DNA from: Trissonchulus latispiculum
Lineage: Eukaryota > Nematoda > Enoplea > Enoplida > Ironidae
Length of the DNA: 64,000 nt
Direction of reading: 5' to 3'
NCBI GenBank assembly: GCA_030248195.1
Contig: JASAND010027999.1
Location: 1 to 64,000 of the forward strand
This document shows, one piece after another, positions 1 through 12,640 of the stretch. The translations under genes were made by a program, and so were the position numbers. Every line of letters begins with the position of its first letter. The first letter of the stretch is position 1. The notes under the pieces were generated by a model that searched no databases, was not told where the DNA came from, and saw only the letters and a program-made list of their open reading frames with translations.

Positions 1-44
1 ATTTTACCAGTTGAGCACGCGCGTCAACATGCAGCACCACAATA

Positions 45-311
45 GTGGGCTCCACGAGAAAAGTTCGTCCACAATGTCTGGAACTTAGTGGAGTTGCCAA
101 CCGGCTGCTTAAAGCGTCTTCCTTTGTTTCTTCAAAGACAGTTCCCACCGACAGCCCAGCAGCTGCTTCATATTTGTCTCCAAGGGACAATTCGCCAGAA
201 AGTTTGATGTTGCTCCAGAAATCTCTAGTTTTGTTACAATCCATTAAACTGTTCTTGCATTTAAAGTGCAATTTGGCAATTCGGTGCTCCAATGCAACTG
301 GATGTGTCTAA
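45..311 (+). pseudogene. Decayed left-arm copy of the zinc-finger-like ORF
   Basis: The translation shares ELSG, KASSFVSSKTVPT and the Ser-rich block with the right-arm ORF at 3961-4518. It diverges and stops at 309-311, where the right-arm copy continues into its Cys cluster. It is the mirror-image copy of the same element-encoded frame. Confidence 0.5.
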
Positions 312-1807
312 ATATTACCACGGTACCCATTTGAAAATGAAATGTTAGAGAAGCTGTTCTGAAAATTAAAGTGATCTCGTCCTGTGCGTAACGATTCCTT
401 ATTTAAGATCCTTCGTGTCGAAGTGATGGTAAAATAAATAATCTCGCTCACAGTTGCAAATAACTAGCGCCAAACGAGAACATTCGTTTGTTTAATACTT
501 TATTATGTTTCAGATTATTCATCTACAGGTAGATTCTTAAATTAATCTAAATTATAAAAAAGTATTCGATTTAAAAGTACAATTGTATATTCTGAACCCG
601 TCACTTAAGAATTTTATACTCTGAAATTTAAAGAACAAATAAAAATTTCAATGAAAAAAGCAACATCTGGTTCCCGCCCAATTTGTTTCAATATCGCCTT
701 CGATCTATTACAATTTTAAGTTTATATACAAATTTAATTTTCGGTTCTCGGAAAACTGAACTTCGTATCAGTTGGGGACCCCACTGTTTTCGTCATTTTT
801 CAGTTTTCAGACGAATTTGCAAATTTCGGAAATTATACTTTTCTTTGTCCAAATCGGCGCAAAAGTGTCTGCCTCTTTAATATGTTGACGTTTTTGTTTT
901 TCAAAACATATTACCGTTTTCTTTAAGGAAATACGCACACAAGGGTCTGTAGCAGGCAAAAGTGAAAGATGTAAGGTTTGCCAACTGCTTAATTTTTATG
1001 TTTTTAATCTTAATTTACCTACGATTTAAAACTTTTTAGTTTTGCTAAATTTGGCCTAAGCTTACCATTTACATTCCTTTAAATAATAATTATTAATATT
1101 TCAGTTTCAATCAATTTACTTGTCATTTTCAAGTATACTCCGTTTTAAAATAAATTTAATACCGATTTTAACTTGTTTATCTGTGTTTTCTGATTATATG
1201 TGCATAGACACAAATTCTGTTCATGGTTTAAAAATCCAAAAACTATCTACAGGTTTTATTCTAATTGTGGTTTTACATTCCTAACCCAATTTTCAAATTG
1301 CATTTACCTATTGAACTGAATTTTTACGGTTCAGCTAAATTTTGAATTTTTTACATAGTCCCTCCAGAATTTCATTTCTTGTCTTTTTCATTGGCATTTC
1401 ACAACCTCAAAAGTGGCTGATACAGTATTTTTGTGAATAATATTTGGCATTTTGGGCAATTCACGTAGAACGATACAACTTTTTAGTACTTTCACAGCAA
1501 CCCACCAAAGTTACGGTCTATTGTCTAGCTATGGTTTCATATTGCTTCACAGCTGCTTTAAACATCCGCAAATCACATTTTATTACATGAAGCCATTTAT
1601 TTCATTCTTATGTCGCTTTAAATCAATTTGAAGGATATATGAAAAGCATGTAGAAATAATCAAGTTGAAGAAAACGTACATAATTTTCATCAATTCAAAA
1701 ATGTCATTGGCAAATAAGCATTGAATTTTTCCAAAACTAGTTTTCAATGCAGAAGGTTCCAGGTTTTTGCACAGACACAAAGTAGAATATATATATATAT
1801 ATATATA

Positions 1808-1979
1808 CGTTTATTCTGGTTTGAATAAATTGAAAGACAAACGCTGCTTCATATACAGTTTTTTTTACGGTTTGCCGAAGGCGCGAAAATTTTTGTTTTT
1901 TTCTGTTTTTTTTCCGTCATTTTTTTAATTTTGTCTCGAACACATAGGTAGGCGCCGCCTCTCTCTGGGTGCGCCCCTG
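1808..1979. mobile_element. hAT-like MITE end inside the palindrome centre
   Basis: This stretch ends in GGGTGCGCCCCTG, the terminus also seen at 37008 and 38336. It contains a 'gaaggcgcgaaaatttttg' stretch shared with those copies. It sits in an AT microsatellite, so its target duplication cannot be recognised. Confidence 0.5.
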
Positions 1980-2005
1980 ATATATATATATTTATATATA
2001 TATAT

Positions 2006-2215
2006 CCGGGGCGCACCCACGGGGGGGGGGCGGCCGCCCCCCCCCTGTCAGGTTTCGAAGGTCAGAAAAATTAAGAAGCGGAAAGGAGAAAAAGCAGAAA
2101 AAACAAAAATTTTCGCGCCTTCGGCGCGAATTAACCATGCTTTTTTGTTTTGAGAATAGCATATGGGGCGGGGTGGGGTGGCTGGTCTTCAATTATTAAA
2201 GTAAAATAAACCCAG
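2006..2215. mobile_element. hAT-like MITE copy in inverted orientation
   Basis: It begins with a GGGGCGCACCCA terminus, then a G-run and a CGGCCGCCCC block. The stretch 'cctgtcaggtttcgaagg' and a 'gcgccttcggcgcgaatta' segment follow. It is the reverse complement of 36838-37008 and of 38160-38336, so it is the third copy of this end in the window. It faces the element ending at 1979 across a short AT run. Confidence 0.6.
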
Positions 2216-3960
2216 TATATATATATATATATATATATTCTACTTTGTGTCTGTCTGCATTTCCTCAGACGATGATCAGACCTTCTGCATTGAAAAACTA
2301 GTTTTGCAAAAACTTTATGACAAGAAATTCAATGCTTATTTGCCAATGACGATTTTTAGTTGACAAAAAAGCGTAAGGAAATTGTAATACGTTTTCTTCA
2401 ACTTGATTATTTCTACGTAGCACTTTTAAAAGCTGTCAATTTGAGTTGATTTATTAAAGCTTGACGTAAAGATGAAATAAATGGCTTCATGTAATAAAAT
2501 GTGATTTGCGGATGACTTTTAAAGCCCAACTGATGAGCTGTTCTTTGAAACCATAGCCTGTAATGGACCATGTTTTTGAATAGTTGCTATTGTACTAAAA
2601 AAGTTTGTATCGTTTCTAGATGTATTTAAAGTGAATTGCCATTTAGAAAATGCCAAATTTGAAAACGGTTTATACAATGATAATGATGCATGCATTCACA
2701 AAAATACTGTATCAGCCACTTTTTACGAGGTTGTGAATGCTGTGAAAAGACAAGAAATGAATGAAAGTCATAATTTGGAGGGACTGTATTATAGTTCAAG
2801 CAAAATTCAAAAAAATTTAACTGAGTCTCCTCTATAAAAATTCAGTTCAATAGGTAAATGCAATTTGAAAGAGTGGGTTAAGTGTAAAACCACAATTAAA
2901 CTAAAACCTGTAGATAGTTTTAGTTTTAAACCATGAGCAAATTTGTGTCTATGCACATACATAGGTATAGGTACACAGGTAATCAAGTTGAAAACCACAG
3001 GTAAACAAGTTTAAATTCGTCGGTATTAAATTTATTTTAAAACAGGTATATAATTAAAGTTGAAAATGACAAGTAAATTAATAGTAGCTAAATCAAGGTT
3101 GAAGGCAAGTATTAATAATTATTATTTAAGAGTCGTAGGCAATTAAGCTTAGAGCCAAACACAACTAAACTAAAGTTTTAAATCGTAGGTAAATTAAGAT
3201 TAAAAGCATAAAATTAAGCAGTTGGCAAATATGCCCGATGCCCAATCCCATCTTTTCCTTTGCCTGCTACAAAGATATATGTGCATATTTCCTTAAAGAA
3301 ACTGTGTATGATTGGCACAGAAATAAAAACAGTGCGGTGCGATAAATCAACATATTAAAAAGAGAGCAGACTCTTTTGCGCCACGTTTACAAAAGAAGAG
3401 TATAATTTCCGAAATTTTGAAATTCTGTCTGAAGGCTGAGCATGGCAAAATAATAATCTTAAGTCCCCAACTGATACCACGTGAGTTAAGTTCAGTCCCA
3501 CCCCATCCCATCCCATCCCGGGCGCCATGACTGAAATTAAGTTAACAACGTATATAAACTTAAAATTGTAGCTAATAGGTCAGAAAACGATAATGAAACC
3601 TAAATTATTAAGGCAGGACCACACAGATGTTTTAGCCGCAGATCCCGGAGTCATCGTTTACTGACGTTTTAACAAATTTCAGAGCATAAAATTCTTAAAT
3701 ATAAGACAGGTTCAGAATATACAATTGTACTTTTAAGTCGAATGCACTTATAATTTAAGATAATTTAAGAATCTACCTGTAAATGAATAATCACTGCTTA
3801 TGATCAACAATAAAGTATTAAATGCTGACTGCAGAATATTTAGAGCAGAATGTTCTCGTTTGGCATACTGGTTATTTGCAATAAACTGTAAAGCTCCAAA
3901 GCGTTCAACATATTTGCTCACAATTGAATTTATTTTTACAAAATTAACATTTCGAGGATG

Positions 3961-4518
3961 TTAATGGGAACTATCGTTACGCACAGGACAGATCACTTTA
4001 ATTTCAGAATTTTTAACAGCTTCTCTAACATTTCGGTTACTGGAAATGCATTCTAAATGGTAATATTTAGACACATCAGTCCAGTTGCGACCATTGGACT
4101 GCCGAATTCCAAAACAAACAGTGCAGCAAACAAGTCCATTAGAGACTGCACTGTCTCGGCACGGATAAGAACAGTTTAATGGATTGTAGCAAGCTGAACA
4201 AGACAGCCGATTCTGACGATTAGCACGCTTGCTCCGGCAACCATCATTTTTTCCTGGCAGGCTGTCCAAGAACTGGAGACAAATATATCGACAACTGCTG
4301 GGCTTTTTTCCTGACTCGGTTGGGACTGTCTTTGAAGAAACAAAGGAAGACGCTTTAGAAACAGCCAGTTGGCTTCCAGCTCCACTAAGTTCAGACGACT
4401 TTGATGGGCTAGAAACCTGCGCGGACGCTACTCTCGACGGACCAGCCTGGCAACCGTTGCTACCACTATTGTTCACCGTATCGCACCGCAACTGGTAAAA
4501 TATCACTTTCGAATTCAC
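3961..4518 (-). CDS. Cys-rich zinc-finger-like ORF in palindrome right arm
   Basis: This is a 185-codon open frame. The N-terminal half is Ser-rich, with segments such as SSPSKSSELSGAG and KASSFVSSKTVP. The C-terminal half is rich in Cys pairs: CSAC, then CNPLNCSYPC, then CCTVC, then HLEC and a late Cys. This spacing resembles a PHD/RING-like zinc-binding module. The family is not identified. The mirrored position in the left arm (45-311, + strand) keeps the Ser-rich part and the SSFVSSKTVP motif, then runs into a stop where the Cys cluster should continue, so that copy is decayed. The ORF lies inside a repeat arm and is most likely part of a mobile element rather than a host gene. Its start codon and any splicing are unproven. 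Confidence 0.4.
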   Translation of the reverse strand: MNSKVIFYQLRCDTVNNSGSNGCQAGPSRVASAQVSSPSKSSELSGAGSQLAVSKASSFVSSKTVPTESGKKPSSCRYICLQFLDSLPGKNDGCRSKRANRQNRLSCSACYNPLNCSYPCRDSAVSNGLVCCTVCFGIRQSNGRNWTDVSKYYHLECISSNRNVREAVKNSEIKVICPVRNDSSH

Positions 4519-4771
4519 TAAATGTTTCTATCAGTGGTATTGGTATGCCCCCATTCGTAACTGAATTTCTAATCCAGGCCAGGCGGTGGTTTGCAGTGAA
4601 AGTTTAACTGTAAAATGGAGAATTATTGCTGACTCTATACCTATTCTTACAGTAATTATAACTACACATCAGCTTATATTGACATTCCAAATGTTTTGTA
4701 ATTGAAATTGTCTATTATAATGTACTTTTATTCTACTGGTATACTATGCAGTTTTTTCTAATTAGTTTCAC

Positions 4772-5085
4772 CAAGAGTACATAATGATAAGAGTTGCCAC
4801 TAAGCAAGTCTATGTTGCCAGAGCAAAACTATGCTCTGTTCGCTAACACACCCCGCAAATTAGGCCCATCACTTCAAAGAATTTCGTACGCAATTTCGGC
4901 ACAAAATTCGCTAACACGCTTAACCACATAAACATAGAGCGAGTGAACGTACCCCCGTTTCGACTAGGTACTGATTTGCGGGGGGGGCACTAGGGTCTGA
5001 TCTGCGGGGAGGGTGGGCCGTTACGTGCAGAGCATAGTTTTAGCTCTGATAACATAGAGTGTGCTTAGTGGCTCTTCCAGTCGTC
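4772..5085. mobile_element. Decayed foldback MITE
   Basis: The outer left end, CAAGAGTACATAAT, matches the terminus of the exact foldback element at 46427-46923. The arms pair imperfectly: 'gagcaaaactatgctctg' near 4820 pairs with 'cagagcatagttttagctc' near 5027. A G-run and C-rich patches occupy the middle, as in the intact copy. It is an older member of the same family. Confidence 0.6.
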
Positions 5086-5284
5086 CTTGTGAACAAAATT
5101 TATGGGACCGAGATTTTGCGTAAACTATCGACAGCTTAATGTTGAGAATCAACTAAAATCAAGTGTTGCAAATCGAACTTTGAAAGTAACACTTAATCAA
5201 AAACTGATTTCTTTCTCACTAACGTGTAAAATGGTTAGTCTTTGTAGCTAATGTCTTTAATTAGCAAATTGTCTAATTGGTTGG

Positions 5285-5355
5285 TGTTTTGTCTTATTGT
5301 TGTGCTTTTTAACATACATACTTACATACATACATACTAACATACATACATGCTA
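5285..5355. repeat. ACAT-type microsatellite
   Basis: Interrupted runs of 'acatacat' repeats, with 'taacatacatacatgctaac' at the right side. Simple-sequence DNA. Confidence 0.7.
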
Positions 5356-5389
5356 ACTTTTTAAGGTATACAAGTTATTACCTTTGCCT

Positions 5390-5512
5390 GCCCGGATATC
5401 TGCATCCAGAGTGGCGGAGCTCAGTACCCTTTTGCCATTACGGCTAAGATGAAGTCGAACGTCGGAACCGAAGTCCAATGCCTTAACCATTTGGCTACAA
5501 TGTCACACAAAC
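5390..5512 (-). mobile_element. tRNA-derived SINE fragment
   Basis: On the - strand an A-box-like D-arm, TAGCCAAATGGTTAAGG (5481-5497), is followed by GCATTGGACTTCGG and a B-box-like CGTTCGACTTC (5451-5461). The two boxes are closer together than in a functional tRNA and there is no acceptor stem, so a SINE head fits better than a tRNA gene. Confidence 0.55.
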
Positions 5513-6208
5513 AATAAACTAAGAATCTTAATACGTTTAAATTAAACGGTAAAACTTACATCACAGCTTAAATAAGCATAGTTCCCTAAATGCCCTCTAT
5601 TGTCACGTGAAACTGCGATTCAAATTCCAACAACTTATTCTTAAAAATTATTTAAATGAGAAGCAATGATCTCTTCGTGAAGATAAACAATAACATTAGA
5701 ACTCTACAGAAAAACTAGTAACCAGTACGCGAACACCTTAAGTCTAACAGTCAGTCTATGTTTGGCCCTCGCTCCCTAGAAACGCAAGCGGTGTCTGTTG
5801 ATTACTGTAACTGTCACAAGCCATTCTCTTTTATTAAAGCCTTAATTAAATTTAAAGGTTGTGAATCCTAATTCAAATCTCATTCAAACAAAATATCCCT
5901 TTCAGAAGATTACGTTCCGTGAGGTGTCTGACACGCAGACTGCTGATACGTTGTCCATGTTGATGCACGTCATGTTTAACTGTACTAAGACCTGATGCGG
6001 CTTTTTCACCGCTTGATTATTGCAAAATTCCCATGCGTGCATCTAATCGCAAAATCAGAGCATGGCCCAAATTGTACCGTGATCCTTCCCACTTTTGAGC
6101 AAGCTGGACCTGAAACAAGAATATGAATGAGCTAAAATTGGGTTTATGTTATTAGACATTGTCTTGGAATTAATACAAAACAGAATAGCAAACTTAAGGA
6201 GGGTCCAT

Positions 6209-6350
6209 CATAGGCTAACGCGGGGGGGGGGGCTGGGAGGGGTCCAAGCTCCCCAGCCCGGACAAGGTACAAGCCATATCGCCGTCGGGGACAAGGGATA
6301 ACGAAAAAATGACCAAGTGGTAACTAAAACTAGCTGAAAAGATTTAGTTG
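6209..6350. mobile_element. Truncated hAT-type MITE (CATAnnTTAAC family)
   Basis: It begins CATAGGCTAACGC and continues with a G-run, then 'cccggacaaggtacaagcc' and 'cgtcggggacaaggg'. These are also found, in the same order or reversed, at 17580-17975, 26760-27176 and 40685-40890. The far end is missing. Confidence 0.6.
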
Positions 6351-7489
6351 AAAAATTGAAACTTCTGTTTACTACTGTAGTTTGTAGTTGAATCACACAA
6401 TGATAATTTTAATAGTAACTGTAAATTTTCATGCATTTTAATCTTTTTAATGGAAGATATGTTTGCAACTGCTTACCTTTTTAAATCATAGAGTGTGAAA
6501 TACCTAGATTGTTTTCGATTTCAGTATCCCTCTCTCCCTCCTTCCCTTATACAGCCTTCTTCTAAGAATAGCTGTCGAACTTGTGACTTTTCTTTATCGG
6601 CGGCCGCTAAAATAAAAAATAATTCAATTGTTTACGTCGACATAAAAAGCTGAAATAACACACTGGTTCCGCTAACTTACTGCTGAAATTAAAAAATTTT
6701 AAGAAAACAAGTAAATTTCGCATGAGCGATAAGCTGATTCCAGGTTACGCTAAGATGACTTTGAAGTGTTTCCGTACAGGGAAACTGTGATTGTGTGTCG
6801 CTTCTCCCACAAGAGAATACCGCTATTGTTAGACTATTGACTCTCTTATATATTGACCTTAGACTTATATACTGAGGAATCAGTGCAGATACAAAGGAAG
6901 GGGCAGCCAAAAATAAAATTAAAGTAGTAATGGGTTGAAATACTATGCATTATTATTAAATTGCTAAATATAGACCATGAAATGCTAGTTTGCAAATTTC
7001 TTAAGTATATAGATTAAAACAGAAAGTTAATTTATTATATTTTATTCATTAATTTAAATTTAGTTTCAAACTTTTAATTTAGGTTATATATAACTATATT
7101 ATAGCTGTCAAATAAGTCTAATGAGAAAATGTAATTTTTTATTTTGATCTTAGTACTTTTGTACAGTCTGCATTTGTTATTTTTACAAACGTCCTCCAAT
7201 GTTCGAACGTATAAATTTCAAAATTATGACAATTATTTTTGCCACTGTACGATTCTAAAGATTTGAACCTATAGCTTCTGTAAAGAAACTGTACAAAAAC
7301 ACAAAAATTCTAACTTTAGTAAATTAAAAATAATATAATACTTCAAGTCTATCATATGACTTTTTACATAATCGCATTGAAATTGTAGAGATAGAAAAGT
7401 TCATGAAGAAAAAGATAAGTCTAAGACAAAAAGTACAAAACCCTGGAGATGTATGTGACATTTAAGTGCTGCTTCCTTTCCTTCCCTTC

Positions 7490-7550
7490 CAAAGTAAATC
7501 TTTAACTTTTTAACTTTAACTTTTTAACTTTAACGTTTTTAAGTCTTTAA
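7490..7550. repeat. Short tandem repeat (TTTTTAACTTTAAC)
   Basis: Two to three head-to-tail copies of a TTTAACTTTTTAAC-like unit in AT-rich DNA. Confidence 0.6.
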
Positions 7551-9356
7551 TTATTAATTAAACGTGAAAGTACTGAAATCTATTCACATGCATGCAATCT
7601 ACATGCAATTCATTTCATGCAGTTCATTTTTGGGATTCAGCATTTCTAACAAAGTTCACACTGTAAAAGTAATTATTTGAAAACAGTCAACAGCTAGACA
7701 CGCCCCTATAACTTTGGCAAACAGTTATTAAACAGTTATTACATAGTTACTTACTATCTGTTTTGAAGGTGACCAGGAAAATTCGTAGGAACTTCGTTTT
7801 TTGAACGAAGGAAACTCGTCTTCGCAGGAACTGATGTTGGCATCGCATCGCACAAAATCATTTTTGACAAGGGAAGGCAGAGTAAATGGAAGGAATATAA
7901 TGGGGAATTCTGTAGGGATTCCTACGTAGAGCCCCGATGAGGGTAGGGGGCTGGGGAAATTTCAAAAGGTCATTAGCAGCAACGAGGTAAAGGCAGAGCA
8001 GGAAGATGGAATATGGCGAAAGCGGGGCAGGTAGAAGAAGGATTCAGAGAGGGAGTGGTCGGAGCTGCAGTCGGGAAAGGATAGGGAAACTGAAGACTAA
8101 TCCATCGGACATTCAACCTCGGCATACATTTGAGGAACCAAGGGTTGGAGGCCGTCAATGGATGCAGCAGGTGGAAGCAGAGGGAGTGGCGGACATCGGG
8201 TAATCAGTAGATTTCAGCGTGGGAGGTGGACTACCAGCAACATTGACCAGAAGGGGATTGGAAGATTAGACATCTGCGATGATTTGGGTTAGTTTTCATT
8301 TCTCAAAAAAATTCCAAATTTTTAAACTTTGAATATTAGTTTTTCCCTAAAAGTATATGAAATAGGGTTTCATTCGACATGTAAAAGGAAATGGAAGATT
8401 TTAAAAATACAAAAATTTTCAGAAAGTTATGAAAAATTTACAATTTTGAAGTTTAATTTTTCCATAACAGTATATCAAGTAGGGTGTCATTCAAAAGGAA
8501 ATCTTTTACAAGAAACAAAGAAAGATTTCACAAATGCAAATATTTGTCATTTTTATTTTATCTGTCTTTGCTTTATTTACCTGCATACAATACATACGTA
8601 CGTGTGCATACATACATATTTAATAAGAAAGTCAGCGTCGTTCAGATAGGATAAACTGAAAGGACGAATTCATGGATGTCCTTATACAACCTAAAACACC
8701 CTAAAAAGTAATGCAAAATTTACGGGGTTCTATTAAGCACAGCATAATTATTGCGTCAATAGTTTCATTATCCGCCTTCATGCATGAACTGGAATTTCCA
8801 TAGCGAGATGTGCCAATTTCTTCTAAGACTTCTAAGTGCCGCAGAACCCAAACGTTTGGCCTTGAGCTCCAGCGATCTTTTCGCCAGTCAGTTCATTCCA
8901 AAATGCGCACTGTTATTAGTTGTATGATATGGCTCCTTCTCCCGAGAAATAGTCCGTTTTTAACCGGGCAGCAACGGCCATGCTTTCTAAATGCATGTTC
9001 TGAAACTTTCTTTTTCGAAAAAGCATATTTCAGCAAGAATATTGCTTCCAAAAACCAGACATTCAATTCATCTTCCTTGCATTACCAATAAGGAGGCATT
9101 TGCGTTACCACAGCGGAGGAACAGGCCATTATTAAATTCTAAATTCACTGCGTTATCACATTTCAGGGGTAAGATTAAAATTAAATTAAATCTTAAAATA
9201 TTAGCATAAAGCCAAACATATTCTTTATCACAAATAAAGGAAACCAAGCAAAAATTATATAAACTAACTAATCTATTGTAAACTTTATTTAACAGAAATT
9301 TATTTAACATTAAATCCAACCTTTGAAACTTCACGCTGTCGTGCACATTTGCTAAC

Positions 9357-9661
9357 CATACCTGAACGGGAGGTCAAATTTCACTGACCCTTGTGGAAGC
9401 AAATTTGGGTATCCCTGGTTAGAGCGAGTTTTCTTAGTGGTACTTTTGTAAGCGATTTTTAAGCTATTATTGCCATTTTTTAGCAAAAAATAGCAATTTT
9501 TAGCTCAAATACGTTTTTCGGACGTGTTTTTGGACCTTTTTTTGGGCAATTTGCTTACCTCTTGTGGCCAATTCTCTTACCCCTTGTGGGAGCAATTTCG
9601 CGACCCCTTGTGGGCGACTTCGCCGAGAGGGGGGGAATTCCCCCCTCCTTGTCCAACTGTG
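9357..9661. mobile_element. hAT-type MITE with exact 8-bp TSD
   Basis: The element is 305 bp. It is flanked by exact TTGCTAAC repeats at 9349-9356 and 9662-9669. The termini read CATACCTGAACGGG and, reversed, CACAGTTGGACAAGG. The inside carries 'ccccttgtgg' repeats and a G/C-rich right end, typical of the CATAnnTKAAC family in this window. Confidence 0.75.
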
Positions 9662-9669
9662 TTGCTAAC

Positions 9670-10714
9670 TATCCTCATTTGTAGTCTACCCGTACTGTCA
9701 CAATCTTGCTAAATATGTATCAAGTAACCTGTTGGCTCTTATCAATATAGGTGTCTCCATTGCAGTTGCATTAGTTGCATGTAGATTTGTTATAACAAAC
9801 TGAATAACCCCACTTTTCTTACAGTACGAGACAATTTGTGCTATGACTACACCATTTGCTTTAGTTTAATTGATTGAGCAATAATGAAGTTATACTTACT
9901 GTAACCTCGTTGCAGTTTCCATTAAGCCAATATGCTCAGAATGGAGATCTGCACCAAGGACACTGACGATGTTCAACCTCTACCAGCTCAACAACGCGGT
10001 TGCCACATATTATGGCTCCACACCCATGAAACCAGCCATCGAAAGTAACCACCACCCGTTCTGTGAAGCGAGCAACACAGGAGTTAGTGGTCGAGGACGA
10101 TGGTGGGATGCTCAGATCGAAATCTATTCTGGGGATGTTGACGGAGTAGAATATCGATTATTTTAGGATGGGATCGCTCATAAATATCCGCCAGAATAGC
10201 TGCCTGCTGATCCATTTGGTGTCATGCCATGGCAGTCACTGCACCAATAACTTCATCAACCGAATCTTGAAATTCCATTACAAAAACATAACTTAATATC
10301 TTTGTAGAAGTACTAAGTGGAGCTAAGCTTGAAGTCTAATTTATTACCAAATAATTGAGTTGCATTCATAGAAAATGTAAACGGAATTTGTCTAAACGAC
10401 TGTTAGTTACTTCATGGTATGTGTGTTTGTTTGTTTGTTAATGTTTGGTTTCAAGTTTTATAAAATGTGAATATGCTGGATAGAAGCCTTTAACGGGAGG
10501 AATATTTTCATGAAACTGAATAACTTACTTATCAAAAAGGGGCCTCAGATTGGACGGGAACGGGCCTCGGATTGATCCAGGAGGGAAGGGGCTCGCATTG
10601 ATCCGGACAAGAAGGCTCATGTTCCGTAGTGGCAAACTCGGTGAAGCTATCGTTGAATCATCATAATAATTTAGGAAGGCTTGAGAAGCTGAAAAAGCCT
10701 TAGCATTATAATGT
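9670..10714. other. No gene supported
   Basis: The stretch 9940-10160 has balanced base composition and is open on + (9969-10166), but no motif or splice context supports a gene. The remainder is AT-rich. Confidence 0.5.
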
Positions 10715-10805
10715 ACCTGAGTAAAACGATGTATAAAGCTCTTTCCAGCTCCCAAAATTGCGAAAGTTATAGCGTCTTAGAAACTCACCACAAAAGCACT
10801 GCACT
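10715..10805. repeat. Dispersed repeat, inverted copy at 25370-25465
   Basis: 'cgatgtataaagctctttcc' and the following 'agctcccaaaattgcgaaag' are the reverse complement of 25435-25460. The match runs about 90 bp with few differences. The nature of the element is unknown. Confidence 0.6.
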
Positions 10806-10974
10806 AATGGATATCACCACGTTAAATAGTAGGCTGAACCTTAATTTGCATATTGCAGTGAAAGCAAAAATCTCCTAAGCTAGCCCTATACTGAAAATAG
10901 GGCTTCTAAATGGATAAATGGCTCAGCAGACACAAAAGACACCAATTCCCTTTTTATACCTTCCGACTCCAACC

Positions 10975-11450
10975 GAAATAAAAATGTGCATTAAATTTAA
11001 TTCAGTGGCTCTTGTGCAATGTCAACAATACAACTGTCCAAAGGTGGCGCTTAACATTAGGCAAACACTCACTTGACATAAGACACTTCGACTGTGCCTT
11101 AAGTTTAGAAGTTAGAAATTTACGTAGATTTCACGTAACTTGTTGAAATGTAGAGAATTTGTGGAGAAATGGAAAAGGCAAAGTTAGTTTTTCTTCAAAC
11201 AAATTTGAAGTTTCTAAAGAGTGTTGTAAAGGTAAAATCTGCGCACATGTGTGGTAGTCAAGTCTCCTTTCGAATGACGACCCCATTAAGCCTTTGTATA
11301 CCGAAAGGTAAAAAGGATTAAATTACATTTAGAATTTAAGTTGTTGCGACAACTTCAGTGTAATAAGAAGATGAAAATTTTAGACTTCGTTGTAGCTACA
11401 TGCTCTGATGTCTTTAATCATTTTGGAATGAAATAAGTGAAATTATTTTT
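10975..11450. repeat. Dispersed repeat copy 1 (partner at 18545-18885)
   Basis: Shared landmarks, in order: 'tgcaatgtcaacaata', 'aaacactcacttgac', 'cacttcgactgtgcc', 'cattaagcctttgtatacc', and the small palindrome AAGTTGTTGCGACAACTT. The two copies are in the same orientation. No coding potential is visible and the ends are not defined. Confidence 0.7.
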
Positions 11451-11879
11451 AAGACTTAATATTCGAAGTCCAGCAAATTCTGTCTATACAAATCTCAAAA
11501 CCGAATTACATTTTTTTACATTCAACAAAAACTTCCACTGCTACATCTTACTGCAGATGTGTGCACCCTAACGCCTTCTGCAAGAGCAACTTAAACAACC
11601 ATAGAAATAATCATAATAATTAATTTGGTGAAGGACTGGTTTGGCCGGTACGGCCAGATCTGGGGGCGGTTAAATATAGAAATATTGAAGTAGGGGAGAA
11701 ATAAATGTAGAATTAGAAATAGACAAATTAGAAAATTGCAAATAAAAAATAGAAGAAATAGAAATATAGAATTAGAAACAGTTACCGACTCAGTTAAGTT
11801 TCCAACAGAACAACAAATAACAGGGATCCTAGGTTACATAAAGGGTCAGACGTAAATAAAACAAACATTCAGGAAAAAG

Positions 11880-12640
11880 AGACACGTATATATAGAAGAG
11901 GCAGTGCTAACCCAGGTACTTTGTAACAAGGAAAAACTGACTAATTCTCTTGTTACGATATTTTAAATTCTCGTGTCAAATTTTTAAAAACGTCTAGAGA
12001 GTTCTTTGAGAGGAGAAAAGCGCTGTCTGGTAGAGTGAAATGAAAGAACAAACGACTAATACATGGTAGTCATACATAGGTCCTTGGTAAAGATGAATGT
12101 GGAATAATTTAAAGAAACGTAGGAATTCCTCAGTACGTGCTAGATAAAAGTGATATATCACTTTTCTCCAGAGAATCTTGTTCTGGACGAAAACTTTCAA
12201 ATTTCACTGAAGTGTTTGCAATAGAAACTTGATGTGGGTTGACGAAATTGAAAACAAAAGAGGAGAGACGTAATTATTAATTGGAAAAACACTACACTCC
12301 TCTACATTACATAACAGCACATACAATATTTACCTACGGCACGTGTGTGAAACAATTTAAGGGCAAGGCTCAGAGGTCATTGATCATTATACTGTGATAT
12401 AATGCAAAAGAGTGTAGTGTTATTTTCCGAACTAATAATTACTTGTCTCCTCTTTAGTTGTTAGTTTCATCGAACCATATCAAGTTTCTCTAGTAAACAC
12501 TTCAGCGAAATGTGGAAGTCTCCGTCCATAACAAGATTCCCATCAGTAAAATGTCACTTTTATCTAGCAAGTAGAAAATTATGACATTTCTATGAATTCC
12601 ACCATTATCCACGACACATACCTATCCAAACACAAACCCA
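11880..12640. repeat. Long inverted-repeat element, copy 1
   Basis: The left part (about 12060-12310) and the right part (about 12410-12640) are imperfect inverted copies. 'gctagataaaagtga' near 12140 pairs with 'cacttttatctagc' near 12555, 'cactgaagtgtttgc' pairs with 'acacttcagcgaa', and 'gaggagagacgtaatta' pairs with 'aattacttgtctcctc'. The sequence from 11880 onward recurs in the same orientation at 23935-25010, which marks a mobile foldback family. Confidence 0.7.

Larger units (their letters stand above)
1..4510. repeat. Giant imperfect inverted repeat (about 4.5 kb palindrome)
   Basis: The left arm (1 to about 1790) matches the reverse complement of the right arm (about 2240-4510). 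Landmarks pair in order: 1 with 4495, about 500 with 3850, about 620 with 3690, 960 with 3240, about 1400 with 2750, and 1566 with 2510. The match is clear but imperfect, with small gaps. Both arms end at an AT-dinucleotide run, and the centre (about 1790-2240) is filled by hAT-like sequence. The left arm runs off the window start, so the outer end is not seen there. This could be a large foldback or a DNA transposon with very long terminal inverted repeats, because each arm carries a copy of the same Cys-rich reading frame. Confidence 0.85.
5516..9348. other. No gene seen
   Basis: AT-rich DNA apart from the MITE fragment at 6209 and a purine-rich patch at about 7860-8270. That patch shares a few short words with 22480-22560. 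Open frames here (for example 8329-8649) are low complexity without motifs. Confidence 0.6.

Noticed and set aside
5285..5355. CRISPR-like spaced repeats
   Set aside because: The repeats are 4-base microsatellite units with no spacers, in a eukaryotic context.
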